A stretch of 64,000 bases of DNA from Pseudomonas hydrolytica. GTDB lineage: Bacteria; Pseudomonadota; Gammaproteobacteria; Pseudomonadales; Pseudomonadaceae. Where the stretch lies: contig NZ_CP099397.1 in assembly GCF_021495345.1 (NCBI RefSeq), forward strand, positions 1,922,001 to 1,986,000. The letters run 5' to 3'. The notes under the pieces were generated by a model. The model saw only the letters and a program-made list of their open reading frames with translations. It had not been told where the DNA came from and searched no databases. Positions 44,740-54,426 of this stretch are shown one piece after another. The number at the start of each line of letters is the position of its first letter. Positions within the stretch are counted from its first letter, which is position 1. Position numbers and translations under genes: made by a program.

Positions 44740-45186
44740 AGCAACGTACTGTCCCTGGCCCCCCTGTTCCGCCAGTCCGTCGGTTTCGACCGTTTCAACG
44801 ACCTGTTCGAGTCCGCGCTGCGCAGCAACGACGCCGGCAGTTCCTATCCTCCCTACAACGTCGAGAAGCACGGCGAGGACCACTACCGCATCGTGGTCGC
44901 GGCAGCCGGTTTCCAGGAGGAGGACCTGGAACTGCAGGTCGAGCGTGGCGTGCTGAGCGTGGTCGGCAACAAGCGTGACCGCAGTGCCGAGAGCGTCAGC
45001 TACCTGCACCAGGGCATTGCCCAGCGCGCCTTCAAGCTGTCCTTCCGCCTGGCCGACCATATCGAGGTCAAAGGTGCCGATCTGGTCAACGGCCTGCTCA
45101 ATATCGAGCTGGAACGTATCGTCCCGGAAGAGGCCAAGCCCAAGCGCATCCCTATCGGTGAACAGCGTCCGGCGCTGGAAAACTGA
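44737..45186 (+). CDS. ibpA: Hsp20/IbpA-family small heat-shock protein
   Basis: A 149-residue chaperone that binds unfolding proteins and hands them to DnaK and ClpB. The N-terminal phrase LAPLFRQSVGFDRFNDLFES is typical of IbpA, the alpha-crystallin domain spans about 40-125 with YRIVVAAAGF and VERGVLSVVGNK, and a C-terminal IXI-like tail follows (KPKRIPI). The ATG at 44737 is preceded by AGGAGA. A sigma-32-like promoter and a ROSE-like thermometer lie upstream, so both transcription and translation are heat-induced. A strong terminator follows. Confidence 0.92.
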   Translation: MSNVLSLAPLFRQSVGFDRFNDLFESALRSNDAGSSYPPYNVEKHGEDHYRIVVAAAGFQEEDLELQVERGVLSVVGNKRDRSAESVSYLHQGIAQRAFKLSFRLADHIEVKGADLVNGLLNIELERIVPEEAKPKRIPIGEQRPALEN

Positions 45187-45206
45187 GTCCGGTCGATGCC
45201 GAAAGA

Positions 45207-45240
45207 AGAAGGCGCCCCGCGGGGCGCCTTCTGCGTTTTT
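45207..45240 (+). terminator. Rho-independent terminator of ibpA
   Basis: AAGGCGCCCC and GGGGCGCCTT form a perfect ten-bp stem around GC, followed by CTGCGTTTTT. It also lies near the convergent PAS-GGDEF-EAL gene. Confidence 0.9.
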
Positions 45241-45278
45241 GCCATGAATGAAGCGGAGCTGCCGGTCCTGTGGCCGGC

Positions 45279-47432
45279 TCAGCTGCGATGTTGGCCGAGC
45301 AGGGCGCGGAAGGCGTCCTCCGGCACCGGCTTGCTGAACAGGTAGCCCTGATAAAGGTGACAGTCCTGCGCTTGCAGGAAGTCCAGCTGTTCCTGCTGCT
45401 CGACGCCCTCGGCGATCAGCCCCAGGCCCAGGCTGCGCGCCATGGCGACGATGGCGCGAATGATGCCGGCGTCGTTGGGGTCGCTGGTGGCATCGCGCAC
45501 GAACGACTGATCGATTTTCAGCATGTCCACCGGCAGACGCTTGAGGTAGGTCAGCGAGCTGTAGCCGGTGCCGAAATCGTCCATGGCGAAGCTGACCCCG
45601 TGCTTCTTCAGGCGCAGCATCTTGCCGACGGTGTCGTCGATGTTCTGGATCACGATGCCTTCGGTGATTTCCAGTTTGAGCATGGCGTGGGGCAGCTGGC
45701 TGGTACGCAGGCAGCCGGCCACGCGCTCGACGAAATCGTGCTGGCGGAACTGCCTGGGGCTGATGTTGACGCACAGGCTGAAGCGCTCGGCGTCGATCAG
45801 CTCGTCGGCCAGCAGGCGGGCGCAGAGGTGACAGGCTTCGGTCAGCACCCAGCCACCGACCTCGATGATCAGCCCGCTTTCTTCCAACACCTGAATGAAC
45901 TGCGCCGGCGACTGCGGACCGTGCTGAGGGTGCTGCCAGCGCAGCAGGGCTTCGGCGCCGACCACCTGGCCATCGCGGGCATCGACCTGGGGCTGGAAAT
46001 GCAGTTCGAACTCGCCGCGTGCCAGTGCCAGGCGCAGGTCGTTCTCCAGACGCAGACGGGCGCTGACGGCGTCCTGCATGGTGCTGCGAAACAGCTGAAT
46101 GGCATTGCGGCCCGAATCCTTGGCCCGATACAGGGCGATGTCGGCGCGCTTGAGCAGGTCGGCGGGGGTTTCGCCGTGGTCGGGAATCAGGGCGATGCCG
46201 ATGCTCGGTGTGACCTGCAGATGGTGCCCGTCCAGCAGCATGGGCTCGGCCAGCAAGTGGCGCAGTTTCTCGGCGACCTGGCGGACCTGACGGGTGACTT
46301 CCGAGCGCTTGCCCTGCAGGCCGCAGAGCAGCACCACGAACTCGTCGCCCCCCAGGCGCGCCACGGTGTCTTCGAGGCGCACGGTGGCTTCCAGGCGGGC
46401 GGTTACCAGGCGCAGTACCGCATCGCCGACCGGGTGGCCGAGCGAGTCGTTGATGTGTTTGAAGTGATCCAGGTCGATGAACAGCAGGGCGCTGCGCATG
46501 TCGTGACGCTTGAGCAGCGCGATCTGCTGGGTCAGGCGATTGATCAGCATGGCGCGGTTGGGCAGGTTGGTCAGTGCATCGTGATAGGCCAGGTGCTGGA
46601 CCTGAGCCTGCGCCTGTTTCAGCTCGCTGATGTCGCGGGCGGTGAGCAGCAGGCAGGAGCTGCCATTGAGATCCAGCGGCTGAACCGAAACCTCCACCAG
46701 GCGCACATCGCCATTGCGGTGTTGCCCATGCATTTCCATGTGCAGCACCTGGCCGTTCTTGGCCAGGTGATCGAGCATCACTGCGCGCTCCTCAGGGAAG
46801 GCCCAGATGTTGAGCTCGAAGGCCGTGCGCCCGATCACTTCGGCCGAGCTGTAGCCGGTGAGGCGGGTGAAGCCCTCGTTGACCTCTATGTAGCGCGCGG
46901 TGTCGCGCTCGGTGATGGTGATGGCGTCCGGGCTGGAGTGGAATGCCTTGGCGAACTTCTCCTCGGAGGCGCGCAAGGCATCGGCGCGAACCTGCTGCTG
47001 GGTGATGTCGCGAATCACCCCGAACATGCGCCTTCGACCGTCTGCCTCGCGCTGCAGGCTGCCGCTGATCTCCAGCCAGTGCAGGCTGCCGTCCGGCCAG
47101 CGGATGCGGTGGCGCAGCGCGCGGCCTTCGTCGTTGCCGGCGAGAATGGCATTGAACTGGCGCAGCACCGCACCCCGCTCTTCGTCGGGGATCAGTTCGA
47201 TGTACTCGACGCTGCTGCTCAGCGGGCGTTCGGGATCCAGGCCAAACAGGGCCTGAGCCCCGCGCGACCAGCTGACCTGGCCGCTGTCGATGTCCCAGTA
47301 CCAGGCTCCCAGCCGGGCCCCGTTGAGCGCCGCCAGCAGTCGCGGCGCATCGCGCCAGGTCTGCTCGAACTCGGCAGGATCCTTGGCCGGGATGTGCGGC
47401 AGGCGTGGGGGCAGGTCAGTGGATCTGGCCAT
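45279..47432 (-). CDS. PAS-PAS-GGDEF-EAL cyclic-di-GMP protein
   Basis: A 717-residue cytoplasmic regulator. Two PAS domains (about 25-135 and 145-265) are followed by GGDEF (about 275-440) and EAL (about 450-705). The cyclase site is intact as RLGGDEF with RLED five residues before it (inhibitory site), and the phosphodiesterase site is intact: AEALLRW for the EAL motif, then DDFGTGYSSL and EGVEQ. So it may make and degrade c-di-GMP or be controlled by PAS ligand binding. Start 47432 was chosen because AGAAGGA lies about eight bases upstream on its strand; a GTG 12 codons earlier has no such site. No membrane segment is seen. Confidence 0.93.
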   Translation of the reverse strand: MARSTDLPPRLPHIPAKDPAEFEQTWRDAPRLLAALNGARLGAWYWDIDSGQVSWSRGAQALFGLDPERPLSSSVEYIELIPDEERGAVLRQFNAILAGNDEGRALRHRIRWPDGSLHWLEISGSLQREADGRRRMFGVIRDITQQQVRADALRASEEKFAKAFHSSPDAITITERDTARYIEVNEGFTRLTGYSSAEVIGRTAFELNIWAFPEERAVMLDHLAKNGQVLHMEMHGQHRNGDVRLVEVSVQPLDLNGSSCLLLTARDISELKQAQAQVQHLAYHDALTNLPNRAMLINRLTQQIALLKRHDMRSALLFIDLDHFKHINDSLGHPVGDAVLRLVTARLEATVRLEDTVARLGGDEFVVLLCGLQGKRSEVTRQVRQVAEKLRHLLAEPMLLDGHHLQVTPSIGIALIPDHGETPADLLKRADIALYRAKDSGRNAIQLFRSTMQDAVSARLRLENDLRLALARGEFELHFQPQVDARDGQVVGAEALLRWQHPQHGPQSPAQFIQVLEESGLIIEVGGWVLTEACHLCARLLADELIDAERFSLCVNISPRQFRQHDFVERVAGCLRTSQLPHAMLKLEITEGIVIQNIDDTVGKMLRLKKHGVSFAMDDFGTGYSSLTYLKRLPVDMLKIDQSFVRDATSDPNDAGIIRAIVAMARSLGLGLIAEGVEQQEQLDFLQAQDCHLYQGYLFSKPVPEDAFRALLGQHRS

Positions 47433-47531
47433 GGCCGGTCCTTCTGCGAGGCGCGATGGGGAGGACACCTGATGCTGTCATGCAGAGCCTATGCGATAGG
47501 GGTAACACCACGTTAGTCAAAGCCCGGCCGG

Positions 47532-48413
47532 CTATGCAAGATCGTCGCGCTGCGCATCCAGCAGGGCCATGAAGGCCCGCGCAGCGTTGGACAGGGTGCG
47601 CTCGGTATGCAGGATGTAGCCCAGTTGACGCGTGAGCTGGATTCCCGGCACGGGCAGGCGCGCCACTTGTTCGTCGAGCATGGTGCGCGGTAGCACGCTC
47701 CAGGCCAGGCCGATGGAGACCATCATCTTGATGGTTTCCAGGTAGTTGGTGCTCATGGCGATGTTGGGGGTTAGACCGCCTGCTTCGAACAGGCGTTGCA
47801 CGATATGGTGGGTAAAGGTGTTGCCGCCGGGAAAGACCGCCGGGTGGCGCGCCACGTCGGCCAGGCTGATCGCCTCGGCGCGGGCCAGCGGGTGCTCCGG
47901 GGCGGCGACGAAGTCCAGCGGGTCGTCCCACACCGCCACGGCGCGGATCGGCTCGCGGGTTTCCGGGGCGAGGGTGATCACCGCCAGTTCGGCGCGACCG
48001 TGCAGGACTTCTTCGTAGGCCACTTCCGAATCGAGAAACTGGATATCCAGCGCCACCTGCGGGTGGGCACGGGTAAAGGCGCGCAGCAGGGCAGGGAGGC
48101 GGTGCAGGCCAATATGGTGGCTGGTGGCGAGCGTCAGGCGGCCGCTGACTTCGCCGGACAGGTTGGTCAGCGCCCGGCGCGTGTCGTCCAGCACGTTGAG
48201 GATCTGGTAGGCGCGCGGCAGCAATGCGCGGCCGGCCTGGGTCAGGCCGATCTCGCGACCGAGGCGATCGAACAGGCGCACGCCCAGCTGCTGTTCCAGG
48301 CCGGCGATACGCTTGCTCACGGCCGGTTGGGTCAGGTGCAGGCGCTCGCCGGCTTCAGAAAAACTGCCGGTTTCGGCAATGGCGATAAAGGCGTTGAGGT
48401 TGGCCAGATCCAT
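47532..48413 (-). CDS. LysR-family regulator, divergent to leuC
   Basis: A 293-residue regulator: helix-turn-helix at about 3-62 (NLNAFIAIAETGSFSEAGERL, then TQPAVSKRIAGLEQQLG) and a substrate-binding domain at about 90-290. The gene is transcribed away from leuC with a 278-base spacer, a conserved Pseudomonas arrangement that suggests it controls the leucine genes. The inducer is unknown; alpha-isopropylmalate would be a reasonable guess by analogy with LeuO or LeuR, but the sequence does not show it. The spacer is AT-rich near 48530-48570, and T-N11-A LysR boxes are possible but were not pinned down. Confidence 0.9.
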   Translation of the reverse strand: MDLANLNAFIAIAETGSFSEAGERLHLTQPAVSKRIAGLEQQLGVRLFDRLGREIGLTQAGRALLPRAYQILNVLDDTRRALTNLSGEVSGRLTLATSHHIGLHRLPALLRAFTRAHPQVALDIQFLDSEVAYEEVLHGRAELAVITLAPETREPIRAVAVWDDPLDFVAAPEHPLARAEAISLADVARHPAVFPGGNTFTHHIVQRLFEAGGLTPNIAMSTNYLETIKMMVSIGLAWSVLPRTMLDEQVARLPVPGIQLTRQLGYILHTERTLSNAARAFMALLDAQRDDLA

Positions 48414-48691
48414 AGAGGCAGCTCCGGGCGACAGGCTGCAAGGCAGGCTGGCCGCTGCGTCTTTTGTCGGCAGCTAGCAGCTCGCGGATTGCAGCTTCAG
48501 ATCGATTCCTTTGTGGAATCTTCTGGATGAAAAATATGAATTTGAGTTATTCGTCCCGCGATCATAGCATTTCACCCCATAAGCCAAAGGGCCTTTTCGC
48601 CCGGGCATAGAAAAGTGCACTTCTGACGCCGGGCGGTGATAACGCAGGCAGTTTCCGGATGTGCTCACAAGGCGCTGATGAGGTAAGGCTG

Positions 48692-50119
48692 ATGACTGGC
48701 AAGACGCTCTACGACAAGCTCTGGGAAATGCACGAAGTGAAACGTCGCGACGACGGTTCCTCGCTGATCTACATCGACCGTCACATTCTCCACGAAGTGA
48801 CCTCGCCGCAGGCCTTCGAAGGTCTGCGTCTGGCCGGGCGCAAGCCGTGGCGCATCGACGCCAACATCGCCACCCCCGATCACAACGTGCCGACCACCAA
48901 GGCCGAGCGCCAGGGCGGCCTCGAAGCCATCGCCGACGAAGTTTCGCGCATCCAGGTGCAGACCTTGGACGAGAACTGCGATGACTTCGGCATCCTCGAA
49001 TTCAAGATGAACGACGTGCGTCAGGGCATCGTGCACGTGGTCGGGCCGGAGCAGGGCGCCACGCTGCCGGGCATGACCGTGGTCTGCGGCGACTCGCACA
49101 CCTCCACCCATGGCGCCTTCGGCGCGCTGGCCCACGGCATCGGCACTTCCGAGGTCGAGCACGTGCTCGCCACCCAGTGCCTGGTGGCCAAGAAGATGAA
49201 GAACATGCAGGTGCGCGTCGAAGGCAAGCTGCCGTTCGGCGTCACCGCCAAGGACATTGTGCTGGCCGTGATCGGCAAGATCGGCACCGCAGGCGGCAAC
49301 GGCCATGCGCTGGAATTCGCCGGCAGTGCCATTCGCGATCTGTCGCTGGAAGGGCGCATGACCATCTGCAACATGTCCATCGAGGCTGGCGCCCGTGTGG
49401 GCCTGGTGGCGGTGGACGAGAAAACCATCGCCTACGTCAAGGACCGTCCGTTCGCGCCCAAGGGCAGCGACTGGGACAAGGCCGTGGCACAGTGGCAGAA
49501 CCTGGTGTCCGACGCCGATGCGGTGTTCGACACAGTGGTGGAACTCAAGGCTGAAGACATCAAGCCGCAGGTCAGCTGGGGCACCTCGCCGGAGATGGTC
49601 CTGGCCGTCGACCAGAACGTGCCGGATCCGGCCGTCGAAACTGACCCGGTGAAGAAGGATTCGATCACTCGTGCACTCAAGTACATGGGCCTGAGCGCCA
49701 ACCAGCCGATCACCGATATCCAGCTCGATCGCGTGTTCATTGGTTCCTGCACCAACTCGCGCATCGAAGACCTGCGCGCCGCCGCCGAGGTGGCCAAGGG
49801 TCGCAAGGTCGCCAGCACCGTCAAGCAGGCGCTGGTGGTACCGGGCTCCGGCCTGGTCAAGGCGCAGGCCGAAGCGGAAGGGCTGGACAAGATCTTTATC
49901 GAGGCCGGTTTCGAATGGCGTGAGCCGGGCTGCTCCATGTGCCTGGCGATGAACCCGGACAAGCTGGGCAGCGGCGAGCATTGCGCGTCCACCTCCAACC
50001 GCAACTTCGAAGGTCGTCAGGGCGCCGGTGGCCGTACCCACCTGGTGAGCCCGGCCATGGCTGCCGCTGCGGCGGTGACCGGCCGCTTCATCGACGTTCG
50101 CGAATTGATCCAGGCCTGA
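48692..50119 (+). CDS. leuC: 3-isopropylmalate dehydratase large subunit
   Basis: A 475-residue subunit of isopropylmalate isomerase, the second step of leucine synthesis. It binds a [4Fe-4S] cluster through Cys353 ([11 protein letters not shown]), Cys414 and Cys417 ([10 protein letters not shown]). The N-terminus [16 protein letters not shown] is conserved, which selects the ATG at 48692 with AGGTAAGG upstream; an in-frame ATG at 48659 adds 11 residues with no family match. leuD follows after 11 bases, and the two proteins form a complex. Confidence 0.97.
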   Translation: MTGKTLYDKLWEMHEVKRRDDGSSLIYIDRHILHEVTSPQAFEGLRLAGRKPWRIDANIATPDHNVPTTKAERQGGLEAIADEVSRIQVQTLDENCDDFGILEFKMNDVRQGIVHVVGPEQGATLPGMTVVCGDSHTSTHGAFGALAHGIGTSEVEHVLATQCLVAKKMKNMQVRVEGKLPFGVTAKDIVLAVIGKIGTAGGNGHALEFAGSAIRDLSLEGRMTICNMSIEAGARVGLVAVDEKTIAYVKDRPFAPKGSDWDKAVAQWQNLVSDADAVFDTVVELKAEDIKPQVSWGTSPEMVLAVDQNVPDPAVETDPVKKDSITRALKYMGLSANQPITDIQLDRVFIGSCTNSRIEDLRAAAEVAKGRKVASTVKQALVVPGSGLVKAQAEAEGLDKIFIEAGFEWREPGCSMCLAMNPDKLGSGEHCASTSNRNFEGRQGAGGRTHLVSPAMAAAAAVTGRFIDVRELIQA

Positions 50120-50130
50120 GGAGAGTTTTG

Positions 50131-50778
50131 ATGAAAGCCTTTACCCAACATACCGGCCTGGTCTGCCCGCTCGATCGTGCCAACGTCGACACCGACCAGA
50201 TCATTCCCAAGCAGTTTCTGAAGTCGATCAAGCGCACCGGCTTCGGCCCCAATCTGTTCGACGAGTGGCGCTACCTGGATGTCGGCCAGCCGAACCAGGA
50301 CAACTCCAAGCGCCCGATCAACAAGGATTTTGTGCTGAACTTCCCGCGCTATCAGGGCGCCAGCGTGCTGCTGGCCCGTGAGAACTTCGGTTGCGGTTCC
50401 TCGCGCGAACACGCGCCCTGGGCGCTGGACGAGTACGGTTTTCGCACCGTGATCGCGCCGAGCTTCGCCGACATCTTCTTCAACAACAGCTTCAAGAACG
50501 GCCTGTTGCCGATTGTTCTCAAGGATGAGGAGGTCGATGCGCTGTTCGAACAGGCCGAGGCCACCGAGGGCTATCAACTGACCGTCGACCTCGATGCGCA
50601 AACCGTAACCCGTCCCGATGGTGTGCAGTACAGCTTCGAGGTCGATGCCTTCCGCAAGCACTGCCTGCTCAACGGCCTGGACGACATCGGCCTGACCCTG
50701 CAGGATCAGGACGCGATCAGGGCCTTTGAAGCCAAACACCAGCAGAGCAGCCCCTGGCTGTTCGGCGCGATCAAGTAG
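50131..50778 (+). CDS. leuD: 3-isopropylmalate dehydratase small subunit
   Basis: A 215-residue swivelling subunit that pairs with Leu[31 protein letters not shown] is the conserved start (only part quoted by motif: [13 protein letters not shown] at 14-26), and [13 protein letters not shown] lies at about 88-100, the substrate-pocket loop. The ATG was chosen for GAGGAGAG just upstream. Its stop codon TAG is the first part of an interspersed repeat, so the repeat begins at the gene's last bases. leuB follows 90 bases later. Confidence 0.97.
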   Translation: MKAFTQHTGLVCPLDRANVDTDQIIPKQFLKSIKRTGFGPNLFDEWRYLDVGQPNQDNSKRPINKDFVLNFPRYQGASVLLARENFGCGSSREHAPWALDEYGFRTVIAPSFADIFFNNSFKNGLLPIVLKDEEVDALFEQAEATEGYQLTVDLDAQTVTRPDGVQYSFEVDAFRKHCLLNGLDDIGLTLQDQDAIRAFEAKHQQSSPWLFGAIK

Positions 50779-50851
50779 GGTGTGCGGGGCCGCCTAGGCT
50801 GTGCACACCGACTGACTCACTATTTGAATGGTGCGCACGGCGCACCCTACG
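50775..50851. repeat. Interspersed GTAGGGTGCGCC repeat, copy 3
   Basis: It opens GTAGGGTGTGCG and closes GGTGCGCACGGCGCACCCTAC, with the ends in inverted orientation. It shares the leuD stop codon and ends about 17 bases before the leuB ATG, outside the GAGGA ribosome site. Confidence 0.7.
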
Positions 50852-50867
50852 GTTTGATGAGGATGCA

Positions 50868-51950
<1,083 letters not shown>

Positions 51951-52007
51951 TCTTCCACGGCTGCGCCGGGGTGGGTCCGGCGGGCTGTTTATATAGGTGT
52001 AGTCGTT

Positions 52008-53120
52008 ATGAAACGTGTAGGTCTGATCGGTTGGCGTGGCATGGTCGGTTCCGTGCTCATGCAGCGCATGCTGGAAGAGCGGGACTTCGACCTGATCGAG
52101 CCGGTGTTCTTCACCACCTCCAATGTCGGTGGCCAGGGTCCTGCCATTGGCAAGGACATTGCCCCGCTGAAGGACGCCTACAGCATCGAAGACCTGAAAG
52201 GCCTGGACGTGATCCTGACCTGTCAGGGCGGCGACTACACCAACGAAGTCTTCCCCAAGCTGCGCGAAGCCGGCTGGCAGGGCTACTGGATCGATGCCGC
52301 CTCGTCGCTGCGCATGGACGATGGTGCGGTGATCGTGCTCGACCCGGTCAACCGCAAGGTCATCGATCAGGCGCTGGACGCCGGCACCAAGAACTACATC
52401 GGCGGCAACTGCACCGTCAGCCTGATGCTGATGGCCCTCGGCGGTCTGTACGAAGCCGGTCTGGTCGAGTGGATGAGCGCCATGACCTACCAGGCTGCCT
52501 CGGGTGCTGGTGCGCAGAACATGCGCGAGCTGATCAAGCAGATGGGCGCGATCAACGGTGCCGTCGCCGATGAACTGGCCGATCCGGCCAGCGCCATTCT
52601 CGACATCGACCGCAAGGTGGCCGAAGCCATGCGCGGCGAGGCCTTCCCGGTGGACAACTTCGGCGTGCCGCTGGCCGGCAGCCTGATCCCCTACATCGAC
52701 AAGGAGCTGCCCAACGGGCAGAGCCGTGAGGAGTGGAAGGCCCAGGCCGAAACCAACAAGATCCTCGGCCGCTTCAAGAGCCCGATCCCGGTCGATGGCA
52801 TCTGCGTGCGTATCGGCGCCATGCGTTGCCACAGCCAGGCGCTGACCATCAAGCTGAACAAGGATGTGCCGATGGCCGACATCGAAGGCCTGATCAGCCA
52901 GCACAACCCCTGGGTGAAGCTGGTGCCGAACCACCGCGAAGACTCCATCCGCGATCTCGGCCCGACTGCCGTTACCGGTACCCTGAGCGTGCCGGTCGGC
53001 CGCCTGCGCAAGCTCAACATGGGCTCGCAGTACCTCGGCGCCTTCACCGTCGGTGACCAACTGCTGTGGGGCGCCGCCGAGCCGCTGCGTCGCATGCTGC
53101 GGATCCTGCTGGAGCGCTAA
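52008..53120 (+). CDS. asd: Aspartate-semialdehyde dehydrogenase
   Basis: A 370-residue NADP-dependent enzyme that reduces aspartyl phosphate to the semialdehyde, feeding lysine, threonine, methionine and diaminopimelate synthesis. The NADP motif [14 protein letters not shown] is at residues 7-20 and the catalytic Cys135 lies in [10 protein letters not shown]. The length and the ML...FF layout fit the gamma-proteobacterial type. The gene is transcribed 57 bases after leuB and is followed by a paralogue without the catalytic cysteine. Confidence 0.96.
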   Translation: MKRVGLIGWRGMVGSVLMQRMLEERDFDLIEPVFFTTSNVGGQGPAIGKDIAPLKDAYSIEDLKGLDVILTCQGGDYTNEVFPKLREAGWQGYWIDAASSLRMDDGAVIVLDPVNRKVIDQALDAGTKNYIGGNCTVSLMLMALGGLYEAGLVEWMSAMTYQAASGAGAQNMRELIKQMGAINGAVADELADPASAILDIDRKVAEAMRGEAFPVDNFGVPLAGSLIPYIDKELPNGQSREEWKAQAETNKILGRFKSPIPVDGICVRIGAMRCHSQALTIKLNKDVPMADIEGLISQHNPWVKLVPNHREDSIRDLGPTAVTGTLSVPVGRLRKLNMGSQYLGAFTVGDQLLWGAAEPLRRMLRILLER

Positions 53121-53260
53121 GCGCGAGGCTGGCATTGGGAGTCAAACAGGGCCCTTCTGCTTCGGCAGAGGGGCTTTGTCTTTTATGGCCCGAGCAAGCC
53201 GATTGCCTGGGCGAGAGGGCGCAGTTACAGTGCCGCTCCCTATGCGTCACAGGTTCGTCC

Positions 53261-54271
53261 ATGAGTCAGTCCATCAATATCGCCCTGATCGGCGCCACCG
53301 GTAATGTCGGTGAAGCGCTGGTCGAATTGCTCGAAGAGCGCGACTTTCCGGTAAAGGATCTGCATCTGCTGGCCAGTAGCGAGTCGGCGGGGCAGAGCCT
53401 TTCCTTCCGCGGTCGTCAGGTGCGGGTCAGGTCGCTCGAGGCCTTCGATTTCACCCAGGTGCAACTGGCGTTCTTTGCCGCTGGCGCGGAGGTCACCCGC
53501 GCCTATCACGAGACTGTGCTGGCGGCCGGCTGTTCGCTCATCGATCTGAGCTCGGCCCTGCCGCTGGAGCAGGCGCCCTGCGTATTGCCCGAGCTTGGCA
53601 TTGAGGGCCTGCCGGCATTGGCCAAACCTTGGAAGGTCAGTGCTCCCACGCCTTCGGCGGTTGCCTGCGCGCTGGTGCTCGCCACGTTGAAGCCTTTGTT
53701 GCAACCGCAGCAGCTACAGCTGACCGCCATGCTGTCGATGTCGACGCTGGGGCGCAGTGGTGTGCAGGAACTGGCGCGGCAGACGGCCGAACTGCTCAAT
53801 GCACGACCGCTGGAACCCAAGGGTGTGGACCGGCAGGTCGCCTTCAATGTGCTGGCGCAGGTCGGCGCGGTGGATGAACAGGGGCATGCGGAGCTGGAAA
53901 GGCGCCTGGCCGCCGAGATTCGACAGCTGCTGGGGCTGCCTGCGCTGTCGGTGGCGGCGACTTGCGCCCTGGTGCCGGTTTTCTTCGGCGACAGCCTGGC
54001 GCTCAGCGTGCAGGGCGATGCGGATATCGATATCACTGCAGTGCAGCAGTTGCTGGACGGTGCTCAGGGTATCGAACTGGTGGAGGCGGGCGACTACCCG
54101 ACAGCAGTGGGTGATGCGGTGGGGCAGGATCAGGTCTACGTCGGGCGAGTTCGTGCGGGTATCAGCGATCCAAGGCAACTCAATTTGTGGATTGCGTCTG
54201 ATAATGTACGAAAAGGCGCCGCCCTGAACGCTGTGCAAATAGCGGAGTTATTGATAAAACACTATCTGTAA
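53261..54271 (+). CDS. Aspartate-semialdehyde dehydrogenase-like protein (Usg type), catalytically altered
   Basis: A 336-residue paralogue of Asd. The N-terminal NADP motif GATGNVGEALVELLEE (about 11-26) is intact. The catalytic cysteine is missing: at the NC position the sequence reads APTPSAV, with Ser132 where the thiol would be, and the dehydrogenase histidine region is also diverged. The family name from Escherichia coli is Usg-1, whose function is unknown. It lies between asd and fimV, as in P. aeruginosa. A dehydrogenase function is unlikely; an accessory or binding role is inferred. The ATG at 53261 was chosen because conservation begins there. Confidence 0.9.
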   Translation: MSQSINIALIGATGNVGEALVELLEERDFPVKDLHLLASSESAGQSLSFRGRQVRVRSLEAFDFTQVQLAFFAAGAEVTRAYHETVLAAGCSLIDLSSALPLEQAPCVLPELGIEGLPALAKPWKVSAPTPSAVACALVLATLKPLLQPQQLQLTAMLSMSTLGRSGVQELARQTAELLNARPLEPKGVDRQVAFNVLAQVGAVDEQGHAELERRLAAEIRQLLGLPALSVAATCALVPVFFGDSLALSVQGDADIDITAVQQLLDGAQGIELVEAGDYPTAVGDAVGQDQVYVGRVRAGISDPRQLNLWIASDNVRKGAALNAVQIAELLIKHYL

Positions 54272-54426
54272 AAGATACTTACCTAGAAATTTGAAGAATC
54301 TTTCTAGCTTGGCAATACTGGCTGAGTTGATTGCTGAATGGGGAGCCGCTCTTGGAGTGGATGCAGGCAGCAATTATCAACACCCTCTCGCATGCCGAGA
54401 AAAAAGATAAAACAAGGGATAACGCT

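Noticed and set aside
45270..47516. A 748-codon open frame opposite the PAS-GGDEF-EAL gene
   Set aside because: The minus-strand gene has all catalytic motifs; the plus frame has none and is a shadow of high GC.
48665..50041. A 458-codon minus-strand frame opposite leuC
   Set aside because: LeuC cluster cysteines are clear on the plus strand; the opposite frame is a shadow.
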